DNA from: Gliomastix tumulicola
Taxonomy: Eukaryota; Ascomycota; Sordariomycetes; Hypocreales; Bionectriaceae
Reading direction: 5' to 3'
DNA: 64,000 bases
NCBI GenBank assembly: GCA_001599755.1
Contig: BCHX01000002.1
Location: forward strand, 4,880,330-4,944,329
The notes beneath the pieces were generated by a model. It had not been told where the DNA came from. It did not search any database and saw nothing but the letters and a program-made list of their open reading frames with translations. This document shows, piece after piece, positions 39,403 through 49,128 of this stretch (position 1 is the stretch's first letter; every line of letters starts with the position of its first letter). The position numbers were made by a program, and so were the translations under genes.

Positions 39403-41088
39403 ATGGCTCAGAACGTAGCAGATCCCTCTACCATCTACGTTCCGATCACCCGACCCTCGGAGGCCGAGGCGGCGAGGTATTTCAGGGGCCTTCCATCATC
39501 CCCAAGACTAGTTGCACGTTCAAACTGGGCAAAGAAATGGACTGATAGGCGACCTTACGGGGATTGGCCGCGCGAGTTCGTTGAAAAGCACATTCATACT
39601 GTCGAGAAATTACATCGAATCATCCCGCAGTGGAACTTGGGCTTCTCTGGATTACTGGTACCACAGATCACGGCCGCCATGGGCAATCTCCAGTGGAATA
39701 CCATTGACGTACTTCGCATTGGCTATGAACCTGCCCCCGGTATATCGGATTCGGAAATGGAGGGCTTCGTTGCCCTTCTGGTTGGCGTCGAGCCGGGGAC
39801 AACCTGGTCCGAGGCGTTCCCAGTGGCTATGCAGTGCAAGGAAATCCTGGAGCAGCATGAGATCTACGATGTAGAGTGTCTGATCAAGGAGGGCCAAAGA
39901 CGACGGTTCGGACAGCCTCTCTACTCCTCCAAGCCGATCTTGACACCCCTGCGCAACGTCAAACACACGTTGTATGACGTCCAGTGGACTGAAGCCGTAG
40001 GTACTAAGATCTGCGTTTATCCCAACAACGGAGCCGGCGTTCCGGGTACGAAAGGTCTCTACCTTGACCTTCTGGAAGATGGCAAGGTCAGAAAGGTGGC
40101 TCTTACATGTCGGCACGTAGCGGTTCCGGAAGACCTTTGCAATCCCCTTGACGAGTATCGACATGGTGCCAACGAGCAATCTCTGATTCAACCCACGGAT
40201 GATAGGCTGCTAACCTCCGAAGCTATCGGGCGACATAAATTGCGAAAGGCGAGAAACGAACTCCAGGAATATGATCAGAGTCCCCTGACCGTGGCGCAAC
40301 AGCTCGCACGCGTTGAAAAAATCCTGGATTGCGAGAACGCCGAGAGCATGCTGAAGAGGATGGCGGATCTCAAGAATCCGTCCTCACGCATCATGGCGCA
40401 CACTCTGTATGCTCCCCCAATGGACGTATCGCTGACACCCTCGCCCTGGTTCCGAGACTGGGCGCTACTCGACCTTCACCCTGAAAGGCACACCACCAAC
40501 AGGCAGCAGTTGCAAAATACAGTGTCTCTGGAATCTATCCATGGCAATGTGTGGGAATATGTGAGCCAATTATTGAGGGGTGACCCTGAGGTTCTTCGCC
40601 CTCTGGGTCGGACGCCAGCGTTGAAGGGTATAGTCCCCGAGAGTAACATATGGGGGAGCACCGCTTACGAGAACGTCGATGCAGTCGCTAAATCTGGCGG
40701 TGAAACTGGTCTCACTGTGGGCTTCGCCAATCATGCCAAATCTATCTGCCGTGAATTCGTGAGCGGCAGGCCGCATATAGTGGAAGAATGGTGTATTGTC
40801 GCACCACAGGGCAATGCGGGCAACCGGATCGACTTTTGTCGGGCTGGAGATTCAGGGTCCATTGTGATAGACTGCATCAATGGCCGTGTCGGAGGGCTTT
40901 TGACGGGCGGAGGCGGAATGCAGGGACAGCAGATTGTCGACGTGACTTATGCCACACCGTTGGAGCGTCTGCTCAAGGACATCAGGGATTGCGGCTTTGA
41001 TGTATCTTTGCCACCTTCTGATTTGCCATATTCTGGTCCATTTGATTGTGAACCATTGGCCAACGCTTACGGTGATCAATATACCTAA
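39403..41088 (+). CDS. Intracellular protein with trypsin-like serine peptidase domain
   Basis: A 561-residue intronless ORF from the ATG at 39403, without signal peptide or membrane segment. Two landmarks of the chymotrypsin fold are visible: VALTCRHVAVP with the putative catalytic His near residue 238, and CRAGDSGSIVIDCINGRVGGLLTGGGG with the nucleophile Ser near residue 484. The catalytic Asp cannot be assigned. The ~245-residue gap between His and Ser is longer than in trypsins and includes a charged helical insert (residues ~280-330). The first ~200 residues are an unrecognised domain. Uncharacterised proteins of this build are common in filamentous fungi. Activity is inferred from the GDSGS/His pair only. 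Confidence 0.75.
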   Translation: MAQNVADPSTIYVPITRPSEAEAARYFRGLPSSPRLVARSNWAKKWTDRRPYGDWPREFVEKHIHTVEKLHRIIPQWNLGFSGLLVPQITAAMGNLQWNTIDVLRIGYEPAPGISDSEMEGFVALLVGVEPGTTWSEAFPVAMQCKEILEQHEIYDVECLIKEGQRRRFGQPLYSSKPILTPLRNVKHTLYDVQWTEAVGTKICVYPNNGAGVPGTKGLYLDLLEDGKVRKVALTCRHVAVPEDLCNPLDEYRHGANEQSLIQPTDDRLLTSEAIGRHKLRKARNELQEYDQSPLTVAQQLARVEKILDCENAESMLKRMADLKNPSSRIMAHTLYAPPMDVSLTPSPWFRDWALLDLHPERHTTNRQQLQNTVSLESIHGNVWEYVSQLLRGDPEVLRPLGRTPALKGIVPESNIWGSTAYENVDAVAKSGGETGLTVGFANHAKSICREFVSGRPHIVEEWCIVAPQGNAGNRIDFCRAGDSGSIVIDCINGRVGGLLTGGGGMQGQQIVDVTYATPLERLLKDIRDCGFDVSLPPSDLPYSGPFDCEPLANAYGDQYT

Positions 41089-41221
41089 GCTGTTTCCCCC
41101 CGGCACGCATCTGCCCACTTGATGGTCCCTTCCGCGGGGAATGTTATAAGATAATATAAATGATAGGCTATCTGCTAATTGAAACACCTCGTTGACCAAC
41201 ATGGAGTAACGTACAGCTGTA

Positions 41222-42547
41222 CTACAGTCGTGACCGAGTAACACCACTCAATTCTCGAAGCACGTCTGCCGCGGAGTTCACGGCGTCCACAGCCATGCCA
41301 TATCCCGCCTGGAAGCCTGTGCCTCCCGCGCCGTAGTTGTGCACAATATTTCGCTTCTTGCCGCCGATTTCAAGCACGCTGCGCTCTACCCTCGCGCCAC
41401 CCTGACGAGATGGACGCATCCCCGCAGACACGGCAAGAACCTCACGGCCACCACCGGCCTTCAGTTCGGAGCTGAGACCATCAGCACGGTTGAGAATGTC
41501 TTCTGTTTCGTATCCATACGTGGTTCCATCCCTGGAGGAGCGAAAGTCAGCAACACGTAGTTAAGACCGGTCTCCGTTGGAAATGTGGAATGAAGAACTC
41601 ACTCTCGGCCCTTTTGCATGTATCCGCCCAGCACTACGTTCCCGTTCGACTGTGGACGGGGAATCACATATGTCTCGTAGTCCTTGCCGTGCCTCATGAC
41701 GTTCGTGTGCACATTTGGGGCGCGCACCAACACGACCTGGCCTCTGGTGGGATAGCATCCCGCATCCTCTACGCCTGGGAGGGTTCTCGACGCGTTCCCC
41801 GTGCAGTTGAAAACGAGTTTGGTTGAGGGATCTGCGAACGATGCCTGGATCGTCGGGAGCTTCTGTCGGATGAAGGTCACACCGTATTGGTTCTTTAGCT
41901 TCTCGTATAGATACTCGATGTGCTTCGGCGCGTTGATAGTAACGGTGGTGAAGCTGACGGCAAAGCGTACACCTCGCGGAAGTTCTTCGGCTGACAGGAC
42001 GCGGAACTAAGTAGCAAGTCAGTATAATAGCAGGTTTATAGCCACACTGAGACCGCTTACATCCTCCAGATACGTTGACATGTCCTTGATCTTGTTCTCT
42101 GGGATGTCCTCATCCCACATCTCGATTGAAGGCGTACGTTTGACGTACGAAGCCTCCGAATCATCGTTCGCAAGCCGCATTAGGTGGGAGTAGCCGGCGC
42201 TATCCCACTTTAGTGCGTTGGCGTCGCTTCCGGAGATCGCAGAGAAGTTGCAGCCCGCCCTGTGCAAATAGCCATCAGTTGTGAGTCAGATAGATGGGTT
42301 TGCTATCCCTGAAGGTACCATGGCGAAGTGTATGTCGCGGCTGTGTCGCCTGGGAGATACTCCGCAAGAACTGTGATGCTGCGGCCAAATCCTCGCTCCG
42401 CAAGAACAAGCGCAACATCCAGGCCGATGATGCCGGCACTGTTGAGAGGTTAGATAATTGCTGAAAGGAGAGAACGCTCGTGAGTGGGATGGTTGAACCA
42501 ACGAACCCAACAATCACAATGCTATTGTTCGAAGTTGAAGCTGCCAT
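41222..42547 (-). CDS. D-amino-acid oxidase (DAAO family), peroxisomal
   Basis: Five exons on the minus strand: 42547-42507, 42438-42319, 42259-42061, 42006-41603 and 41531-41222, giving 357 residues. The first splice (GTTCGT donor) restores the FAD motif IVIVGAGIIGLDVALVLAERG; unspliced reading destroys it. Other family hallmarks are YTSPWAGCNF, VFNCTGNASRTLPGVED, CYPTRGQVVLVRAP, the substrate arginine region RPSRQGGARVE, and IVHNYGAGGTGFQAGYGMA. The protein ends Ser-Arg-Leu, a PTS1 peroxisome signal. The enzyme converts D-amino acids to imino acids (then 2-oxo acids and ammonia) plus H2O2; D-aspartate oxidase is an alternative. It is divergent from an APC-family permease, suggesting coupled uptake and use. 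Confidence 0.93.
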
Positions 42548-43543
42548 TATATCACAATTTTAAGAGATGGCAAGTTGAAAGCAATAGCAAGACCAAGTCA
42601 AGATATAATGAGTCAATAAGGATATCTCTCCTCTGCCTATCAGTAAGTCCAGTCCACCATTCTGCAAAGAGTCTTTAAAGGAGTATGCTTTCTACATGAA
42701 GAGATCAATGTCACCTCAGTGGCCTTCAGTGGCCTGATGTTATCAGTTCCCATGCCGCCACTCCTGTTTCTTCCTTTAAGAGTCACGTCCTACGCAAAAG
42801 CCTGCAAATGGTAGGATCCATTCGTTCCGAAGATAGCCGTAAACATACGTAATCTAAGTCAGCAAGCTACTCTGCTGAGCCGTTTCTTCCCTTCTGGTAT
42901 GTCTCGTGGACGTGCACAAGGGGTGGTTGGGAAACACCCAAATAGGAAGTAAACCAGTTCCAAGATTACCAAGACAGGTGCCGACCTCGCACTACGCTTA
43001 TTTCCAGATTTGGAGTTAACGAAGCATGATGATTCCAGAACAACCTTTCTTATCAACGACTCATGCTAGCGCAACGGGGCAGCTGCCAGGACCAACACTA
43101 ACTGAGGCTAGGTTTTCCACGCATCCCAGACCTCGTCAGCTCCGACCGCTGCAGCAATACGTCTTGCCCTTCCGCAGCCAAGGCTGAGGGCATCTGGACC
43201 GCGGCCAAGGGATCACCGGCATCCAGCCTGTATCAATTAAACCCCAGAATCTCGATAGGGGGGCGGGGTACCCTGCGATAACTTATCAACGGGCTGCACG
43301 CCAAGCCCCATTACCCCAATCTTTCCTCCAATCCGCTGATACGGCGGTTCCCTATCTCTACCAGACCGGTTGGAGCGGACAACAGTGGTGTAGAAGGACA
43401 TCAGATGCCACAGAGCTGACGTGCAACATATCTACCCCCTGGCCCTTGTCTCTTGGTCACCGGACTTTCTCAGTTCTTGTTCATCCCCCTCCGCGAACTG
43501 ATCTGTCTCAACACACCCTTTGAATCCCTTCCAGCCACGCATC
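42548..43543. promoter_or_regulatory. Shared divergent promoter region of DAAO and permease
   Basis: These ~1 kb between start codons hold no supported ORF. Several HGATAR words (GATA-factor consensus) are present, including the palindromic pair listed separately. Their number is only slightly above what chance predicts for this length. Confidence 0.45.
43277..43287. promoter_or_regulatory. Palindromic double GATA site (GATAAcTTATC)
   Basis: Two HGATAR sites face each other across one base, ~260 bp upstream of the permease ATG. In ascomycetes closely paired GATA sites bind AreA/NIT2-type nitrogen regulators. The neighbouring genes (D-amino-acid oxidase, amino-acid/amine permease) are plausible nitrogen-regulated targets. 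The assignment rests on the motif only. Confidence 0.35.
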
Positions 43544-45538
43544 ATGAGCGATCAGATCAACACCCTCGAGGAAACGAAATCACGTTTCACCAATGGTGAT
43601 GACTCTGAGCTGAGTCAGGCCAAGTTGGCGAACCTCGACGACAATGTCCTCCTCGCACAGGGCCACGCGCCCGTGCTCCAGCGAACCTTTGATCTTCTCG
43701 GGTCTCTAGGTCTTGGGTTTAGGTACAGCTGAGAATTTGTCAGGGAACTGGTGTGCTACATCTTGCTAACGTTTTTCTTCGTAGCATCACCAACTCCTGG
43801 CTCTCTTACGCCAGTTGCTTTGGCCAAAGCATGCTATACGGTGGCCCACAAGCAACAGTCTTTGGGCTGGTTGTCGCTTGCTTTGTGCAATGGTTCATCA
43901 CGGCCGGCATGGCTGAGCAAGCCTCAGCTTTTCCGTCGTCGGGAGGTCAGTCGATCCACACCATCGTCTTTCTAGTATCCCTTCCTTAACGCAGTTGAGC
44001 AGGGCAATACCACTTTACCTATATCATCGCCAACGAAAAGCACCGCAACTTCCTAGCCTTCGTCGTCGGCATGCTGAGCATCATCGGATGGCTGGTCATC
44101 ACATGCTCTGGTATCTCGAACAATGTACAATCTATCATTGGCATGATCATATTTGCGAAACCCGACTTTGAGGCAAAGCAATGGCACTCGTACCTGATGT
44201 ACGTTGGGCTTATCCTCATCACTCGTAGGTCGCTCCTGTCTCCATGAAAGCCTAAGGTTCAACTAACAGTGCATCTCAGTTATCCCTATCTTCACCATTC
44301 CCCAACGCCATCTGGGAAAGTGGACGCAGGCGTGCCTGTATCTCTCCGTTGCCGGTTTTGTCGTCGTTACGATCGTTCTTTGCGCCATGACCGATAGCTT
44401 CAACAACGGCAGCTTCTTGCTCGAGTTCAATGGCGTTAGTGGCTGGCCGAAGGGAGTTGCCTGGGTGATGAGCATTGGAAACGCCATGTATGCGTTTGCT
44501 AGTACCGATGCCGTGATTCACGTTGCAGAGGAGATGCAGAATCCCGGAAAGGCTATTCCTCGAGCTATGTGAGTATCCAGCGCTTCCTACAGCTACCAAC
44601 AGAGATACTGACGAAGACGAAGGAATCTAACTATGATCATTGGGCTCGTCACGGCCCTGCCCTTCTCCATCGTCATGATGCTCGTGATCAAGGATGTCGA
44701 TGCCGTGCGCTCGGCGCATCTTCCTAGCGTTGAGCTTTTCTACCAAGCCACGGGCAGCAAAGCGGCTACACTGGGTCTTCAGTCACTCTTGACCGTTTTG
44801 TTCTACAGTAAGTGCAGCTACCTACTCAGAATGACTCAACTGACATGACCTCTAGCCTGCATGCCTAGCCAGTGGATTACCTGTGGCCGCCTTATCTGGG
44901 CTTTTTCGAGAGACGTGAGTATCCCAGACGCCCATTCCCAGCTTCTTTTATTGCAATTGGCTAATGATCTCCATAGCATGGACTCCCCTGGTCCAACTAC
45001 TGGAATAACATCCATACCTCTTACGAGTTTCCCGTCCGAACTACGCTGCTCTCGGTCGGCTTCTGCATCATATACGGCTTGCTGTACATTGCTAGCACTC
45101 AGGCGTTCAACTCCATCATCACAACCGCTGTGCTGTGCGTCAACATCTCATACGCTATTCCTGCGACAGTGCTGCTCTTTGCCGGTCGAAACCGGAAGCT
45201 GCCTGAGCGTCATTTCAAGCTTGGGAATTTCGGATACTTCTGCAACGCCTGGGCTCCTCTCTGGATCACGACGATTGGTGTCTTTATCTGCTTCCCGAAC
45301 GTTCTTCCGGTCGATGCTTCGTCTATGAATTAGTAAGTTCTCCTGTTCTCCCTACGAGTGAGTGGACTCCAGGGCAGGCCCACAGATTACTAACTACCAT
45401 TCTCATAGTGTCAGCGTTGTCCTCGGGTGTATCGTCATCGCTCTAGGATTGGGTTGGTGGGCTGTTCGTAAGCAGTTCGAGGGTCCGGCCATTGACTGGG
45501 ACATGCTCAACCAGCAGCAACTTGAGCGCGAGTTGTAA
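43544..45538 (+). CDS. APC-superfamily amino acid/choline permease
   Basis: Eight exons: 43544-43722, 43785-43945, 44003-44224, 44280-44568, 44623-44807, 44856-44914, 44977-45332 and 45409-45538, with introns of 48-76 nt, giving 526 residues. A soluble N-terminus (~45 residues) is followed by about 12 membrane segments. Family marks are TNSWLSYASCFGQSMLYGGPQATVFG early, the HFTYIIANEKHRNFLAFVVGMLSIIGW stretch, DAVIHVAEEMQNPGKAIPRAM (APC signature in TM6), and SQWITCGRLIWAFSRDHGLPWS. These resemble fungal choline/GABA/amino-acid permeases. The substrate cannot be fixed. Divergence from D-amino-acid oxidase suggests import of an amino acid or amine. The smallest exon, at 44856, is 59 nt. Confidence 0.9.
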
Positions 45539-46657
45539 ATCTGGTACAAGTCTTCCCTGGAAACACATTGAACATAGCTGTGTGTCACGATACTTGCCTC
45601 GGTGGACGGGTAAACAAGACTTGGATTGCAGCCTAGCTGTACCACGATTACGAGGGCTTGAACCTGTGGCTTTCGTAGGCTGTTTAAAACGGGCTTTCCA
45701 CTATCAATAAGAACTATGATCTATGGACTGCCTCAACCGTCCTTGATGCTGACTAAGACAAAATGTACGGTCGCTCAGATACTTCAAAGCTTTCGTTTGT
45801 TTTATGGGGTTTTGCTCTGTACTGGAAAACGGGTCGAAGCCCAACAAATCCTTGGGGAAGTTGAAGCAAGTTGAAGAAGAAGAAGCTGTCTATTTGTGGC
45901 CGCCACTTGCAACGAGCGTTCTAGAAAGTGGTAACCCTGAGAATATTCCCTGTAGCTTCCATTGTCGGCCCTGTACGGCCCAAACTCCACGGCCGAGAAG
46001 ACGCCAATGTGCCTAACATTTAGTGACGTTATGATATTGTGGCTACGTGTGAACCCCAGAAGTTGAGGAATGAGCACGTGTCATAATTGCGAACTTGCCC
46101 ATAAATTGGGTGAAGAATCTGGGGAGCGCATATCATGATTCTCTGGGGTAGTCTGTGCGAAGACACGCTCCGTTCCGGCCATGCGCCTGGAAGCAGAGGT
46201 ACCGTAAGGGAACCTGCAAGCCAAGAAAAAAAAAAGGCATTTCCGTATCAGGATACTTACGAACTCCCCACCAGTCAGGTCTGCTAAATGGCGCTAAATG
46301 AGTTGGGCTTTCTGAGGCAATGGGGGCTTGCGTAAGTGACCTCGTTCCACACCTCGCCCTCTATTGCCAATCCTGGTAGTTCAGTCGGCTGTAGATCGGT
46401 ACCCTCGGTTTGCACCAGCACCAAGAATTACGCAAGACTGCCATAGGTCCTGTGTAGACTGTCATCGCCTTTCCCGCTAGAGAATTTGGGCCATTACTTT
46501 TGATGCTTCGGCGTACTTCTTAAGCTGGTGTCGGTCATCGTTGTGAACGATCTTCAGTCTATGAGGCCAGGACTTCGAGGATCACAGCACTGAGAGCAAC
46601 GAGCTTCGTTTCTTTTGACCTGTCAAGATGCTAGTGCAGCAGGAGAGTGCGCCAACT
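45539..46657. other. Intergenic region without recognised gene
   Basis: Short frames such as 45802-46077 (minus) lack support. An A-run (46227-46237) is the only simple repeat. The right end is the promoter of acetyl-CoA synthetase. Confidence 0.45.
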
Positions 46658-48827
46658 ATGACTAATGACCAAGGGCACGGCCAGAGGCGTAGGTGCCAAT
46701 CCCTTCCAAACTCCCCGCCTACCAACAACTGACACCTCCCAGCTCATCCAAGCAAACCCCACCTGACCTGTAAAATGCACTCGTATCTTCTCCCCCTCAT
46801 CCCGGCCATGCTGACTCCTTGGCAGCGTTCCACGACTACCAGCGCCTTTACGAACAGTCTATTCGAGACCCAGATGAGTTCTGGGCCGCCACGAGCCGAG
46901 ACCTACTCTCCTGGTCCCACGACTTCCACACGGTCCGAAGCGGCAGTCTAACGAACGGCGACGTGTCTTGGTTCCTCGGAGGAGAGCTCAATGCATCCTA
47001 CAATTGTGTCGACCGACACGCAGCGGAGAGCCCCCATAAGCCTGCCATCATCTTCGAATCGGACGACGGATCTCAAAACAGGACAGTCAGCTACCTGCAG
47101 CTGCAGCACCAAGTGTCACAGCTCGGATATGCCCTCAAGGATATGGGTGTACGGAAGGGAGACGTGGTGACCATTTATCTGCCCATGATCCCCGAGGCAG
47201 TCGTGGCTATCCTCGCATGTGCGCGCATCGGGGCTATCCATTCCATTGTCTTTGCCGGGTTCTCTGCTGGTTCCTTGAGAGACCGACTCATCGACGCGAA
47301 AAGCAAGGTGCTTCTCACCTGTGATGAAGGCTGCCGAGGTGGGAAGACAATCAGCATCAAAAGGATCGTGGACGAAGCCCTTGTTGACTGCCTCGAAGTC
47401 GGCTCTGTACTCGTATACAGACGCACAGGTGCCCAAGTGCCATGGTCGTCCGGACGAGATCGTTGGTGGCACGAGGAGGTCGAGAAATGGCCCAGATATC
47501 TACACCCCGAGCGACTCTCGTCCGAAGACCCTCTGTTCCTCCTCTATACGTCAGGATCTACAGGGAAGCCGAAAGGTGTCCTGCACACTGTTGGAGGGTA
47601 CCTCGTCGGAGCCGCAGCAACGGGCAAATATGTATTCGACCTTCATCGACAGGACCGGTTCTTCTGTGCCGGAGACGTGGGATGGATCACTGGTCACACC
47701 TACGTGGTGTATGCGCCGCTGCTTCTTGGTGCCTCTACCGTCGTGTTCGAGGGCACTCCCACCTTCCCAGACAACTCACGGTACTGGGAGATCGTGGACC
47801 GACACCACATCACACATTTCTACGTCGCACCCACGGCTTTGCGACTGCTAAAGCAGGGTGGAGATGAATGGGTGAACAAACATCAGATGCAGTTTCTGCG
47901 AGCGTTGGGCTCAGTGGGCGAGCCTATCGCGCCCGATGTGTGGAATTGGTACAGCAACACGGTCGGTAAAGGACAGTGCCACGTAGTCGACGTGAGTACA
48001 TGGCCTCCAAGGCACTGTTGAGGAAAGAAAAGCTGACTGGGTTCCAGACATACTGGCAAACGGAAAGCGGATCACATTTGATTAGCCCGCTGGCCGGAGT
48101 CACGCCAACAAAGCCTGGCTCCGCTTCACTACCGTTCTTTGGCATTCAGCCCGTGATTATTGATCCAACTTCGGGAGAGGAGCTACGTGGGAATGGCGTC
48201 GAGGGTGTTCTGTGCTTCAGCCAGCCTTGGCCGAGCATGGCGAGAACGATATGGGGAGCCCACCAACGGTTCATCGAGACCTACCTGAGTGTCTACAAGG
48301 GATACTATGTATGCCAAGCACCACCCAAACTCGAAGTTCGTATTCGGCAGTGCTGACGTTGGCGCTGCTTCTAGTTCACTGGGGACGGTGCGTACAGAGA
48401 CGAAGATGGCTACTACTGGATCCGCGGGCGAGTGGACGACGTTATCAACGTCAGTGGCCATCGCCTCTCCACGGCTGAGATCGAAGCTGCACTCATCGCA
48501 CACCCAGAAGTGGCAGAAGCCGCAGTAGTTGGCGTTTCCGACGACGTGACCGGGCAGAGTGTGAACGCCTTTGTCAGTCTGAAGAGCTTGAGGGAGTCAA
48601 ATGACATCGGACAGGACCTGAAGCTGCAGGTCAGGAAGATGATCGGGCCGTTTGCTGCGCCAAAGAAGATCATCATTGTTCCTGATTTGCCCAAGACCCG
48701 TTCGGGGAAGATTATGCGTCGCGTCTTGCGGAAGATTCTGGCTGGCGAGGAGGACCAGCTTGGGGACATCACGACACTGTCGGATCCTTCAGTCGTCAGT
48801 GCAATTGTGGACGAAGTGCGCAAATAG
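46658..48827 (+). CDS. Acetyl-CoA synthetase (AMP-forming)
   Basis: Five exons: 46658-46688, 46743-46769, 46826-47991, 48048-48308 and 48375-48827, giving 645 residues. The first two exons are tiny (31 and 27 nt) and were inferred from GT/AG sites with CTGAC branch points that produce a continuous N-terminus ending PHLTSFHDYQRLYEQSI, typical of the family; they are less certain than the rest. Core motifs: LLYTSGSTGKPKGVLHT (P-loop), FCAGDVGWITGHTYVVYAPL, VVDTYWQTESGSH at a splice join, FTGDGAYRDEDGYYWIRGR, DDVINVSGHRLS, and the catalytic lysine in PKTRSGKIMRR. It makes acetyl-CoA from acetate, CoA and ATP. There is no C-terminal PTS1. A fungus normally has one main copy elsewhere, so this may be an extra paralog. 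Confidence 0.92.
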
Positions 48828-49128
48828 CTGTTGATTGAATAGAGATAGAGGCGACTGTTTGAATTGTAGAAAGGCCCAACTTGCCACCGATCCTATGTCT
48901 ATCATCCATAAAGATAAAGAACGAACCGCGTCATTCTTAGTAGCCTCCCGTGCGTCGGTCATGTCGTGTGTAAAGGGGTGAACCCACTGAGAGATCACTA
49001 GCAAGCACAAGTTACCCAATAGCAGCCTTCGATGACACAGTTGAAGCGTCACCCTAATAGCCATACCAACACCTTCTCCAACGGCCTAGTGTTTTGCTTT
49101 TATCCTACTCCTTCGTATTAGGGCCGGC
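48828..49128. other. Spacer between convergent genes
   Basis: It carries the 3' ends of the acetyl-CoA synthetase gene and the membrane-protein gene; nothing else seen. Confidence 0.4.

Noticed and set aside
42548..43543. Enrichment of GATA-factor sites across the whole DAAO/permease promoter
   Set aside because: About five HGATAR words in 1 kb is only slightly above the roughly three expected by chance; only the palindromic pair is reported.
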